From Metamycoplasma spumans ATCC 19526 (GTDB lineage Bacteria; Bacillota_I; Bacilli_A; Mycoplasmatales; Metamycoplasmataceae): a DNA stretch of 64,000 nt. Below, piece by piece: positions 1-10,516 of the stretch. Position 1 is the first letter of the stretch. Each line of letters opens with the position of its first letter. The position numbers and the translations under genes were made by a program. A model generated the notes under the pieces. It was not told the DNA's origin and did no database searches. It worked only from the letters and a program-made list of their open reading frames with translations. The stretch lies in NCBI GenBank assembly GCA_000620005.1, contig JHVF01000003.1:1-64000 (forward strand), read 5' to 3'.

Positions 1-36
1 GTCTAACCTTGCTTAAGAATAGTATAGTACTAAAAT
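1..36 (-). CRISPR. Type II CRISPR repeat at the array edge
   Basis: Read on the minus strand, these 36 bases begin ATTTTAGTACTATACTATTC and end AAGGTTAGAC. That is the size and shape of type II-A repeats (GTTTTAG-start, purine-poor, 36 nt), here with A instead of the usual first G. Only one unit is in the window, so repetition cannot be shown; the array must continue beyond the left edge. The position, 38 bp downstream of csn2, is where a II-A array normally starts. The A at position 1 may mean this is a terminal, slightly diverged copy. Confidence 0.72.
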
Positions 37-74
37 GTCATTTTTGTATAAAAACGTTTAAATTCGATTAAAAA
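37..74 (-). promoter_or_regulatory. Very short CRISPR leader between csn2 and the array
   Basis: Only 38 bases separate the csn2 stop codon from the repeat. They are AT-rich and contain a TTTATAC-like box on the minus strand that could serve as a -10 for pre-crRNA. Leaders of type II-A systems are usually longer, so leader function probably extends into the 3' end of csn2. The promoter is inferred, not proven. Confidence 0.35.
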
Positions 75-821
75 TTAATCTAAAATGATTGATTTTATAG
101 CATTTTGCAATGTTTTACTTTCTTTGATTTTTTCAATGTCATCAACATTGAATTTTTGCATAAGTATTTCTTTAATTAAAGACACATTATCAATATTGAT
201 AAATGCTTTATTATCAAAAATTGAACAAACTTCTAACTCTTCAAAGCTATTGCAAACATCTCAAATATTGTTAGTTAATATAATAAAGTTAAATTTATTA
301 GTATAAGCAACTAACTCACTAATATTGATATTATCAAAATTAGTGATAATTACAAGTTGTTTATCTAATTGATTTGAAAAATCAAAAAACTTAAATAAAA
401 TATCTTTATTAATTAATTTCTGATCATTTAGTTGAAATAAAAATTTAACTAACTTTGATTTATCTAAATTAAGATAAATAAAATCTTCAGCAACTAGATT
501 TGTATAAAAATTCAATATCTCAGATAATGAATCGCCTTTGATTAAATTTTCTTGATCAATTCTACTGTCTTTTATAAACATTTTATATAAACTATTTTTG
601 CTACTAAAGTTAAGGATATCAATAACTTTTGATAATGGATTAATAATAATACTCTCATTAACAAAATAGCCTTTATTATTAATTAAAAGACTTGGTTGAT
701 TATTTTGGTTTTCATGATTAATTAACATAGCTAAAAAAGCTAAGGAGTTATTGCTTTCAATAACTCTAATTCCTTGATAACCACTATCTAAAAGATGATT
801 AAATTTCACTATTTCTAACAT
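75..821 (-). CDS. csn2: CRISPR adaptation protein Csn2
   Basis: Csn2 is a ring-forming, DNA-end-binding protein that works with Cas1-Cas2 and Cas9 during spacer acquisition in type II-A systems. The call rests on gene order (cas1-cas2-csn2-array), on size (248 residues against about 220 in streptococci) and on the start MLEIVKFNHLLDSGYQG, which is followed by an alternating hydrophobic/charged pattern like other Csn2 proteins; overall similarity is low. Read with the standard code the gene would stop at 261. With TGA=Trp it continues 62 codons to a TAA at 75-77. The gene starts 3 bp after the cas2 stop, so the three cas genes form one operon. Confidence 0.72.
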
Positions 822-824
822 AAT

Positions 825-1154
825 TTATACCTCTAAATATATTTTTTTATCCAAGTAATATTCATTTAGTGATTTTTCGCCACTAATAATTTCAATATTT
901 TGATACTGACTTTCTGTTACTAATAGAATTCTCACATTTGATTTTTTGGGAACTATTTTCATTAGTTTATCTTTTTCATAAGGATATTGAGTGTGAGCTG
1001 ATATACATTTAACATAGATTGAATATTGAATCATGCTATAACCTAATTTAATTAGTTCATTTCTAAATTTATTATAATAAGCGATATTATCATCATCCAT
1101 TGAAATATCATACATAACAATTATTCGCATAAATCTACTTTGAATTTCAATCAA
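825..1154 (-). CDS. cas2: CRISPR-associated endonuclease Cas2
   Basis: Cas2 forms the dimeric core of the Cas1-Cas2 integrase. The 109-residue length is typical. The motif MRIIVMYDIS with its acidic residue, followed by the pattern YNKFRNELIKLGYSMIQYS, matches the ferredoxin-like fold of type II Cas2 proteins (streptococcal MRMILMFDM). A downstream ATG at 1130 is possible. The ATG at 1154 is preferred because streptococcal Cas2 also carries a short extension before this motif; it makes the gene overlap the end of cas1 by 20 bp. Confidence 0.9.
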   Translation of the reverse strand: MIEIQSRFMRIIVMYDISMDDDNIAYYNKFRNELIKLGYSMIQYSIYVKCISAHTQYPYEKDKLMKIVPKKSNVRILLVTESQYQNIEIISGEKSLNEYYLDKKIYLEV

Positions 1155-2031
1155 TGATTAACTCTTCTAATGAACAATTTTCTAATAATTTCTTAACAGA
1201 ATAATCAATATAGTCGCGAATTTTCATATGCTTATTATTGACTTTAATATGCTCATCAAAAAATTCATATAGCATTTGCTTAAAGATTTTTCAATTCACT
1301 TCTTGATAATTAGCTTTTTTGATTAAATACTGATATACAACATAATCAACAAACACCCTAGCCACTTCCATTAAATCACATGCTAAACTATAAGGGTTAT
1401 TAAAACTCTTATGAAAAACGCCAATGCGATTATCAAAACCACGCCCATTAATTGCTCGACTATAAAATGACAATAAAATGGTATATCCATAATTTAGCAT
1501 CGCATTAATATCATCATCAAAGTTATCTCTTTCTCTTTTAAAATCAGTTCCAAAAATATTTTTATAATAAAGTTTTGCTGCATGAGCTTCTCGATTAGAT
1601 AAATCACCAATTTTGACATCATAAATATAATTTTTAAATTTTTGATAATCTTCATCATTAACTAAATTAAAGTTCACTAACAAATTAAGTTGATTAGCAA
1701 TTTTTAGTTTAATAATATTTTTTCAAGTTATGGCTTTGTAATTCTCATCTCAAGTTAATTGAGATAAGAATACTTTGTTATCATAATAATTATCAAACGG
1801 AATAATCTGCGCCTGAGGCAAATGTTTTTCGTTGCAGATAATTATATTCACTTTTTCTTTTATTAATTTATTAATCAAAGGTACTGATATTGTTGTTCTA
1901 TTATTTTCAAAAATAATACTATCAATATCATTGGTTGGTATTGTAATTTTTCCTTGCTCTTTTTTAATAATTAAATTTCCCAAAAAAAGTGATAAATATT
2001 CACTTTCTGTCACGTCGATTATTTTCTTCAT
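1135..2031 (-). CDS. cas1: CRISPR-associated integrase Cas1 (type II)
   Basis: Cas1 is the metal-dependent integrase that inserts spacers. Three in-frame TGA (Trp) codons split it under the standard code; read as Trp it is one 298-residue protein. Visible family signatures are the N-terminal beta domain (residues 1-90), NAMLNYGYTILLS in the alpha domain, GVFHKSFNNPYSLACDLMEV carrying the conserved His and Glu, and RVFVDYVVY. The ATG at 2031 has AGAAAGAAGA 6-8 bases upstream as ribosome binding site. It is the first gene of the cas1-cas2-csn2 operon. Cas9 normally precedes it and is not there. Confidence 0.93.
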
Positions 2032-2207
2032 ATTCTTCTTTCTGCTTATATACTAAGCAAAAAAATTACATAGCAATTTTCAATATTATTTAAAAAATTC
2101 ATTGAATTTGTCTTCTAATAATTAATATAACTATTTTATCTATTCAAAATAAGCCAAAAATAGATCGCTTTTTTGTTAATATATGTTTTATATTAGCAAA
2201 CAATAAT
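2032..2207. other. Gene-free stretch upstream of cas1
   Basis: AT-rich spacer holding the presumed cas1 promoter (a TAGTATAT-like -10 about 25 bases before the start). I looked for an anti-repeat complementary to the repeat at 1-36, as expected for a tracrRNA, and saw none on either strand. Confidence 0.5.
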
Positions 2208-2248
2208 AAAATAGTAGAAGCTCAATATCGAACTTCTACTATTTTTAT
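2208..2248 (-). terminator. Hairpin terminator after the DUF31 lipoprotein gene
   Basis: Perfect arms AAAATAGTAGAAG and CTTCTACTATTTT around a 12-13 base loop, with T-rich flanks on both strands. It lies 14 bp beyond the stop of the protease gene, which it should terminate, and would insulate the cas operon. Confidence 0.75.
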
Positions 2249-2261
2249 AAACTAAAAATCA

Positions 2262-5200
2262 CTAATTTATTTTCTTATAAAATCAAGGAATTTCATATGC
2301 ATTTGGATTTAAGGCATTTGCTCTTAAGATTTGTGCTCCAAATGAACGATTATTTTTTAAAGTTAGCGGATTTTCATTATTTCAATTAATACCAAAGTAG
2401 TTATATTCATCGGTTTGATAATTTCTACCGTATAGCTCTTTAGATAAAGCACCACCATAAAGAGTTGATATATAACGATTATTGTCAATGAAAAATCCAC
2501 TACCAGAATTACCTCCTGTAATTCTTACAAAAGCATAATCGTCTTGAATAGAAACAGGCAATGTTGTATTTGATACTTTAGGTCTATGGTTAATATAACC
2601 AGTTTGATCGCCTAAAGGAAATCCAATGTGCGCCGTATCTTTAATATTTGGGCCGGGAATAAAGCCTAGTTTAGAGCTATCAAAATCAAATTGTAAATTA
2701 GGTAATTTAAATCAGTTTTCAAGATATTTAACCGCTTGGAATCTACCTAATCTTTTCATTGCTTTAATAATCGGATTTATATCTCATATTACTATTGATA
2801 AATCGGCATTATCATTTTTAGTTCCCGTTTGATCTTTTTGTCCTTTACCAGTTCAAACAACAGTTGTTTTGACATTAAAACCTTGTCTAGCTTCATTATA
2901 TCCGCCAATATAGTTAAAGCTTTTTCAGTCAGTATCAGGACCTGGCAGTAAATTATTACCAACATATTCATAAGGAACAGTAAAATAGAATCTGAATATT
3001 CTGCCATTACTATTGTCATATTCTTTTAAAAACTTATCGCCAGAATAGTCTTCTCATCTTTCAATATGATCATCCATACCATGAACATGATGATTGGTTA
3101 AGAAATAAAATCTTCCATCATTTAAATCATCATTAACTTTTCCAATCATTGTTGCTGTTCCGTTGGTATAACGCATAGTTCTAGCCATAATTGTGTTAAC
3201 TAAATCTCAATCTTTTCATTCTTTTATTTTAATTGGATCAACATTCATTTTATAGCCATCATGTAACTTATAACTAACATTTTGATTTGGATTATATTTT
3301 GAATAGTCTTTCAATCTTTGCTCTTCATTATAGAAAAGAATTGGTTGATTTGTTTGGTTGTAATCCACTTTATTGTAATTAAATTGATTAGTAAAATCTT
3401 CAAACTTTTCTTCTATTCCATTTTCATATTCAATAGTGATTTTCGCACCAGCTGGCATTATTAAAAAGGCTTGATTTGCATCATATAATTTGTTTTTTTC
3501 AAATTTAACAAGGCTAGGTGAATCTATGATGATTTTTTGCTCTTGATTATCTAGAGAAACAAAAACAGAAATACCTTTTTGCTCATCTCATTTAAAAATG
3601 TAATTAATTGAATATTCAGGTACTGAATTTTCTTGACTAAAGTTGATTTTTTGTTTAAAAATGCCATTTTTAGTAAGTTTATCAAAGTCAACTCTTACAT
3701 TAATACCATACTCAGGCGACAAGATACGATTAGTTTTGTTAAAATCATTAACTAATTTATTAGCATAAAAATGAAAGACTATTTTTCTATTCTTAGAATT
3801 GGTTTTTAATAAAGTTTCTGATAAGTATTTTTTATCTAAAAATCATGTGGCCACATTATTTGTCTTATCTAAATTTCAAATTAAATCGCTATAATGAGGT
3901 TCAATAATTCTTTTGCGATAAATTACATTATTGTCTAAATAAACTTTATTTAAATTAGGATTATTAAATGCTAGATTTTCAGTTGATAAATCAGTTTCAG
4001 TATTAGCAAAACCTGTTATTTTATATCAGGTATTGCCCAAGATTTCTTCTTTATAATTAATTACTTCACCATTTTCGTTTTTTCAATTTTGGCGCGTAAC
4101 TTTAAAGCGAATATAGGCTTCTTTATGTGCTATTCTTTTAATTTCAGCTACTTTAAAATTATCAGCTGAGAATTCAAAGTTATTATAAATTAATTTGCCA
4201 TCGTTACTTTTTAATTTTATAGCCTCATTTAATAAGTTTAAATCATTAGCAAATTCTTCAGCGGTTCTAGTTGAAAGCTTCTCTTCATTGACTATAATAT
4301 CTGAGGCTTTAATATTATTTAGCATGATTTCAGGATATAAAACTTGTTCATAATCATTTACTAAATTTATTAAATTGAACTCTTTATTTAAAGCATATCT
4401 AATTGCATTATTTTCTTTATTTATAAAAGCGATTTTAAAACTTAAACCACGTCTATTATGCTCTTTAATATCATAATAGTATATAAAGTATTTATTATTC
4501 AATAATTCAATATTTTCAGCATCTTGTTTGATAGCAAGATTTTTATCATATATACCAACATTATGTTCAATAAAATCTTCATGATCTAAATTTGTGCCAT
4601 GATTGTCTTTTGATGCAACTAATTTAATAAAATAAGGCAATTTATTAAACGCTTGTTGGCTAACGAAGTTTTTAGGATTTAATGACTTATATCAAATATA
4701 TTTATTATCTGCAATGACTTTACCAACAGCTTTTCTAAAATCAAAATTAGTTTCATCAATAGCATTCATGATTTCTAAATCATTTCCTAATGAAGTCAGA
4801 TCATTATTAACAAAATCTTCGGCAGTATAGTATTGTTTGTTTATTGGTTCGATATCTTCATAATTCTGTAATCTAAAATTAGCGATTGCTTTAGCTTTTG
4901 AATTTAAATCGATATTAGCATCTACAGAAGCAATACTATCATTTTCTGAATATCAAAATGTTAGTTTGGCAACTCCATTTTTATTATCAAAAGAGATTAA
5001 ATCTTTAATAATTAGCTGATATTTGCCAAATTTTGGCAACTCATATTCATTTTTAAAAGCTTCTAGTGCCTGCGATGCTAAATAATGGCTATGAGTTTTT
5101 TTAGCGCCTTGCTTAATTTTAGTTATTTCTAATATATCAGCAATAGGCCCGTTAATTAAAGACATAATCTTTTCTTTATTTAATCTATCAATATAAGATT

Positions 5201-7166
5201 GCTTTTGTTCACTATCAGATCTAAATGAAATACTATCTTTTGAAGATAAATCAAATGTTTTAATTGTTTGATTATTAAACTTTAATAACACATTATGCTG
5301 TAATTTATTTGCTTGATTTTGATTTGCATTTGAAAGCTCAAATGTAAAAAACTTAGAAAGAGAATTGTTTTTAAGTCTAATATATTCTTTTTGATTTTCT
5401 AAGCTTAAGCCATTTCATTCATCTTTTGAATATTTAGATATTTCAAAATAATTAATATTGAATATTTGATCTAAGTTAGCAAAAGCATATTCATTTATAA
5501 TTGCATTTAAATCACTTGAAAATTGAATAGTTGAAGTTGATTGAACTTTTTGTTCTTCATTTGATTTTAAAAAGACATTATATTTAATAACTAAAGTATT
5601 TTTATTAGTATTGTCAAGTTCTAAATCATAAATCTGATAATCTAAATATTCTGTATCAGGATTAGATAAAAATATATCGCTATTTTTAATAGTTATATTA
5701 GCTGAATATAAATTACTATTATTTTTTTCTATATTATCAAGATCTTGATTTAATTGATAAGCATTTTTATTAGCTTCGGCTAATAAAATATCATCATAAC
5801 TTTGATTATCTTGAGTATTTTGATCTCCGTTAATAATAGCTTCTAATTCATTGGCAAAATTATTTATTTTTTCAATTTCAGCGCCCAAATTAAATAAATT
5901 AATATTAACTAAAGCATTATCATTAAAGATATAAGACATATCAACTAATTTTTTATAAAAATTGAACTTTGTAATGCCCTTATATGATTGATTTTTAAAT
6001 GATGTAATTATATTGATTAAGTTATTTAAAGTTGTTTGTAAATTGCTAAAGTATTGATCAACTTTATTTAAATCAGTTTGATTTTCTGAACTTTCTATTA
6101 TTATTTTTGATAATTGTTTTAAATTACTATTTGAAAATAGTGAATCATATTTTTTAATTAAGTCGCTTTTTTGAGCTTGCAATACATCATCATTAATTTC
6201 AAGTATTTCATCAGCTATTTTATTTAAACTAGATAATGATTTAGCTGATGATATACGGCTTTTAATATCGTTAATACCAGCTTCATTTAAACCGTTTTTC
6301 TTTAATTCTAATAATTTCAAAACCTCTGATTTTTTTAACTCAAGAGATTCTAAAACAATATTATTTTCATCAATATAACTTGTTATTTTATTAATAATAT
6401 CATTACTAATTTCTAAAGAAGATAAAATCGCATTAGTTTTATCAATATGATTATTAATATTTTCGTATTCATTACGAATTGAATTAAATTGATCTGAATT
6501 AATTTGCAAAATATTGCTATCAGATAAATATCAATTAATCAAATCAATATTCTTAGATATTTTTAATAAATTTGAAATTAATTCATCATTATCTTGATTT
6601 TGATAATACTTTTCTAAATTATCAATAAGTAGTGATTTTATGTTTTGATTATTGATATTTTTAGAAATGTGTTTAGTTATTTCTAAAATATTATTATTTT
6701 GTTCAATAACATTATTATTAATTTCAGTTAATTTATTATATACATTTTCAATATCATTAATTGACTTTGCATTAATATCTGCAAACACAACATACTTTTT
6801 GCTAATCAGCTTATCTAGATCTAATAATTTATTATTAATTAAAGATAAATCATCTTGAATAATATTTTTGAAATATGGTTTTGCAAGTTCTAAATTAACT
6901 ATGTCTCTATATTTATTTAAAAATAATGTTAAAGATGTCATAAATGAATCAAAATCAACATCTTTATTTTCTTTTAAATCAACGCTATTTAATAAAGAAG
7001 ATTTGATATTTTGAAAAAAATCAAAATTGTTATTTTTAAAATATTCATTAATTTTGTCTTTTTTAGCTTCATTAGAAGATGAAGAAACAGAAGGGGAACA
7101 TGAAATGGCGCCAAATGCTAATAATGATGAAAATAAAGCGGAAATTAAAATATTTTTTCTTTTCAT
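2262..7166 (-). CDS. Giant lipoprotein with C-terminal DUF31 (MIP-like) serine protease domain
   Basis: A 1634-residue surface protein. The N-terminus is a lipoprotein signal (basic MKRKN, hydrophobic stretch, lipobox AFGAISC). Residues about 30-450 are helical and Asn/Lys-rich. The middle, about 450-1250, is unrecognised repeated beta-type sequence. The last 380 residues carry a trypsin-like triad: FLTNHHVHG (His near 1357), NADLSIVIWD (Asp near 1453) and TGGNSGSGFF (Ser near 1551). This is the pattern of DUF31/PF01732, which includes the Mycoplasma immunoglobulin protease MIP. Immunoglobulin cleavage is an inference: no MIB partner gene adjoins it, and the protein is about twice the usual MIP length. 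The ORF is continuous with many TGA Trp codons; AAGGGAGA precedes the ATG. Confidence 0.82.
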
Positions 7167-7291
7167 ATTATTTATCTCCCTTATTAATTATTAAATCGTA
7201 AATTTTAGTTCTTGTAAATTTTAAGGTGCTTAATTAGCATCTAGTTATTTTTATTTTACACTATTATTTTATTTTATGTTTAAAATTACCG

Positions 7292-7306
7292 AATTAGCCT
7301 TTCGGT
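7292..7306. repeat. Left target-site duplication of the IS30 element
   Basis: AATTAGCCTTTCGGT, identical to 8797-8811. Together with the preceding ACCG it forms a small hairpin, the presumed insertion target. Confidence 0.8.
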
Positions 7307-7464
7307 TATCTTTTTTCACTTTAAATGTCCACCTTGGGCAATAATTCATTTTTTTGATTTTATTATATCGTTAAAGACTTGAAAATGTAAATTTCAATCA
7401 AAAAATGCATAACAAAAACCGTCTGTTAGGACGCTATGTATATTTTTTATTGTTAATTTTGTTT

Positions 7465-8682
7465 TTAAAGTTTATTTTCTAATTTATGAAATTCGTTTGC
7501 GCTCATAGGGAGTGGGTATTCTTTAATATTATGTCTTACAATATTATTTATTTCGTTACCTATAAACGCACAGGTTTCTATATCTTGTTTTGCAACTTCC
7601 CTTCCTTTCGGGAATCATCTTCTTAACAGTCTGTGTGCATTTTCAATAGAACCCTTTTCACACGATGAGTAAGGATGGCAATAATAGATATTTTTTACAA
7701 CCTTATTTAACATCTGATTTTCGGAGCCATTATCAATTGTTAATGAGTCAATATTTAACCCGTGATACTTTATTAATGCAATTAAAGAATCCGCTACTTC
7801 ATATGATTTTGTGCCTGAAAAAATAAAGTAAAACATTCTCGTTCTAATGTTGATCAGTGTCAAAATACACGTCTTAGAATTTCGTTTAAATCTCACTGTA
7901 TCTAATTCAAAATCATTTAAGCTAGATCTCCTATTTATATGGTCAGGTCTAAACTCAATTGACAAGCCAACGGTTTTTTTCTTATTTTGTGGTTTTCTGC
8001 TTAATTTCTTAGGTTTTAGCCCTCTTTTTGATAAAATTGGCATAAATTTAATTGAAATTAAACCTTGATAAGTATGTCTATAGGATTGCGATAGCGATGG
8101 GCACGGTTTTTTTGATATCCTTTTAAATTCATCTATAAGTGTTTGAAGAGATTTTTTTATTGCTTTTTTAGTCATATTTTGATTTAATTTGTTTCGTCAT
8201 CACTTTTTCAAATAATTACTACAAAATTCTCAAAAAGCTTTGTATTTTTCTCTTTTTTTAGCGTTGTAATATACATTCTTTTTGAGGTTATAATGTCTAA
8301 TGTTAAATTTTTTATTGTTTAAATCAAGTACATGAATGTATTCAAGCGGTTTTCCACATTTAGCGCATTTTTTATTGTCCAATTGTTTAATTTCTTGAGT
8401 TTCACAGGTTTTAATTAACCTTTTAATAGTTTTATTATGTCTACCAATTATTTTAGAGATTTTATAAATTTCTTCGCCCTCTTTTAGCATGTCAAAAATC
8501 TCTTTGCAATCCCTTATTCCCAGCTGATTTCTATGCTCTATTTTTTGACCTTCAGCTATGTACTGTTCAGCTGAGTGCAAGTCAAACTCTTTTATATAAT
8601 AATGTGTGTGCTTTTGTACAAAAGTTTTTGTTGCGTAAGATTTTACTCTTGTTGTTACGCATAAAATATCTGAAAATTTCAT
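7465..8682 (-). CDS. IS30-family transposase
   Basis: A 405-residue transposase continuous with TGA=Trp. The N-terminal part has a helix-turn-helix (KEIFDMLKEGEEIYKISKII, then GRHNKTIKRLI) and a Cys pair (CAKCGKPLE). The C-terminal part is an integrase-type DDE domain: FELDTVRF (first Asp), LTIDNGSEN (second Asp) and KGSIENAHRLLRRWFPKG (Glu, with the IS30-typical signature). No frameshift is visible, so it may be active. It lies inside the element whose ends and target duplications are listed separately. Confidence 0.93.
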
Positions 8683-8740
8683 ATATAATTAATTTGTATC
8701 CTTTCATTATGTTTTTTTTATTATTTTACCAAGGATACAA

Positions 8741-8781
8741 AAAAGTCCACGCACTATTTATTTGTAGTGTAGTGGACTTTT
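8741..8781. terminator. Near-perfect hairpin at the right end of the IS
   Basis: Arms AAAAGTCCACGCACTA and TAGTGTAGTGGACTTTT (one bulge) enclose an 8-base loop close to the IS tip. The GTCCAC core is the same as in the terminal inverted repeat. It can act as an insulator against read-through into the transposase gene. Confidence 0.5.
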
Positions 8782-8796
8782 ACTATGCAAATGAAT

Positions 8797-8811
8797 AATT
8801 AGCCTTTCGGT
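8797..8811. repeat. Right target-site duplication of the IS30 element
   Basis: AATTAGCCTTTCGGT, identical to 7292-7306, followed by a run of T. The uninterrupted locus would have been a hairpin plus T-tract, that is, a terminator. Confidence 0.8.
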
Positions 8812-9154
8812 AAATTTTTTTTACATAAAATTATATTTTTTTTATTTTTTATAGATTTAAAAGCCAAATACACGTGCGGGCGCACACGCACGCATACTTT
8901 AAAGTACTGGGGTAGGTTTCACAAAAAACCTCTAAACGAGTTGCGAATAACCCCAGCTATATTTATATAATAAATATAGAAATTTATATTTATGCATATG
9001 TTTTTTACTAAAAAAACACAAAAAAACTCTATTTTTTTAAAGAATATTCACAAAAAACTACATTTTTCAAATTTACATATATACTATGTATATATGTACG
9101 ATTTTTTTATTTTTGGATAAAAAATGGAATAATAAAAAAATAATTTTAAAAAGC
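8812..9154. other. Structured non-coding end region of the ICE
   Basis: No gene is seen. The stretch contains a cruciform GTGCG-GG-CGCAC (near 8875), the palindrome TACTTTAAAGTA (near 8900), and a nested structure near 8917-8973: CTGGGGT paired with ACCCCAG, with AGGTTT/AAACCT inside. It also holds an 11-bp inverted repeat TACATATATAC/GTATATATGTA (near 9077-9101). Three CACAAAAAAC-type direct repeats lie near 8929, 9018 and 9050. Such density next to the DDE recombinase suggests recombinase binding sites, an ICE terminus or an origin of transfer; which one is not decidable here. Confidence 0.55.
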
Positions 9155-10330
9155 TTAAAAAAGCACGATTTTTAACCCTCATTTAGCCCCCTCGAAATTA
9201 GCCTTTATTTTAAGAATACAAACTTCTAAACTATATAAGCACCAGCTCTTTTTAATCGCTTTTTTGATTAAATGCGACACAAAAGCTTCGGCATTATTGT
9301 TTTTAAAAAGCTCGTTATTTTCGCTTACCTCTATTAATCCGTCATAATTATTATGGATATATCTGCATAATGAAAATAGCAATTTAGCCCTATTTTTACC
9401 TAAACAGAGCTCTATGTTTTCAAAGTTAAAATATATTAATTGGGTGAGGTCGTCGTATTTTTTAGCCATTAAAAGATTAAAAAAAACGGATCTAAAATTA
9501 AATCCGACAACCTTATTTAAGTATTTTAAATCTTCTTTTAATGTGCTCGAATTATTAAAAATAACTTTAATTTTTTGTCATAAATGAAATCTACAAAGTA
9601 TATATTTCGCCTTCAATTTTTTAGCTAATTTGCTAATTCAGGTTGCGCCATCACCCAATATAATTAATTTAAAATCTTCGCTATAACATTCTTTAATAAC
9701 CATTTCAATTTGTTTTATAATATCATCAATTTTTAGTATTTTTTTAGTATTTGAAATAAGAAAAATATGGTTTTTAAATACAGGTTTTTTATTAGAATCC
9801 AGCATAAAAAAATTAAGCATTCTGGCACGTTTTTTATCTACTAAATATTTATCTTTTTTACTGTGAAAATATGTATCATCTACGCTTAAATAAATAGCCT
9901 TATTTACCGTTTCAAAATTACTATATTTAACTAATTTATCTTTTTGGTTATCATTAATATTTATCGCACTTTTTGTGTGGCTTGAAATTAGTGTTTTTGA
10001 TATGTTAAACCTATTAGAAATCACACCTAAATTTGTACCAGTTAAATATCAATTTTTAGCTTCTTCTAATAATGAAATATCAACTCTTTTTTTATAATTT
10101 TTTTCTAGTAATTCATCTTTATTAAATATACAAGTTTTTAATTTTCCGTTTTTATCATAATATTTGTATTTAGTTAATATAACTTCTAAAATGCCTTCCT
10201 TCAATTTAATTTTTCTAGTAATATAAGAATGAATTTTTAAACCGAGATTAATGCGCTCTTTTGAATGTTTGAATATTTGATCCTTTTTTTCTATATTTTT
10301 CTTTAAAATCTCTAAAATATAATTAGTCAT
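9155..10330 (-). CDS. ICE DDE recombinase (Mbov_0401 family, Mutator-like transposase)
   Basis: A 391-residue protein that should excise and integrate the ICE. Mycoplasma ICEs use DDE recombinases of the Mutator-like superfamily rather than tyrosine or serine integrases. Visible features are an N-terminal Lys-rich DNA-binding part with a helix-turn-helix (NLGVISNRFNISKTLISSHT), the first acidic motif YLSVDDTYFHSKKD, the second LIILGDGATWI, then CRFHLWQKIK, which is typical of Mutator-like proteins. A C-terminal helical part contains a candidate Glu (NNNAEAFVSHL). TGA at 9179 is Trp; the true stop is TAA at 9155. It is the last minus-strand gene at this ICE end. Confidence 0.85.
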
Positions 10331-10361
10331 AATCTAATATTACTAAAATAAATATTTTTAA

Positions 10362-10393
10362 TAGAGTATAGTTTTTTAGTGTATAATTTAGAT
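10362..10393 (+). promoter_or_regulatory. Promoter of the small ICE RNA
   Basis: TATAAT at 10382-10387, followed by TTAGATAT. The same 14-base string TATAATTTAGATAT recurs at 10505-10518, directly over the start of the downstream gene, so RNA and protein appear to have duplicated promoters. No clear -35 box is seen, which is usual for mycoplasmas. Confidence 0.55.
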
Positions 10394-10500
10394 ATATTGG
10401 AGAAGAGATATACCACTCCGGCTCATAGAACGGCGCAATGTACTTGCGGATGCTTATTGGAAATGAAAAATGGTATAGGCTAGCAATTGCTAGTTTTTTT
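10394..10500 (+). ncRNA. Small structured RNA with own terminator (candidate RNA antitoxin)
   Basis: About 105 nt between a promoter and a canonical terminator. A 7-bp stem TATACCA (10409-10415) / TGGTATA (10471-10477) encloses a hairpin CGCAA-TGTAC-TTGCG (10434-10448) and a shorter CCG/CGG pairing. The 3' end is CTAGCAATTGCTAG (10480-10493) plus seven T. It contains no plausible reading frame. A terminated structured RNA directly ahead of a protein gene is the layout of type III toxin-antitoxin loci. The tandem pseudoknot repeats typical of ToxI are not evident, so the class remains open. Confidence 0.55.
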
Positions 10501-10516
10501 ATATTATAATTTAGAT

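Larger units (their letters stand above)
7307..8796 (-). mobile_element. IS30-family insertion sequence (IS1630-like), about 1490 bp
   Basis: One IS30 transposase gene lies between imperfect terminal inverted repeats that share GTCCAC 19-20 bp from each tip. It is flanked by a 15-bp direct duplication, AATTAGCCTTTCGGT, at 7292-7306 and 8797-8811. The left copy is part of an inverted repeat (ACCGAA..TTCGGT). IS1630 of M. fermentans is known to target and duplicate inverted repeats, and this insertion fits that habit. Confidence 0.85.

Noticed and set aside
85-306. Plus-strand ORFs within csn2, traG, the giant surface genes and rpoC
   Set aside because: They lie antisense to genes with clear family motifs and lack ribosome binding sites; their hydrophobic composition is the usual antisense artefact of Lys/Asn/Glu-rich genes.
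2032-2261. tracrRNA upstream of cas1
   Set aside because: No segment complementary to the 36-bp repeat was seen; the only strong hairpin is explained as terminator of the protease gene.
2792-3019. Separate minus-strand ORF of 75 residues
   Set aside because: Out of frame with the DUF31 protease, whose frame here carries the protease sequence between the His and Asp motifs.
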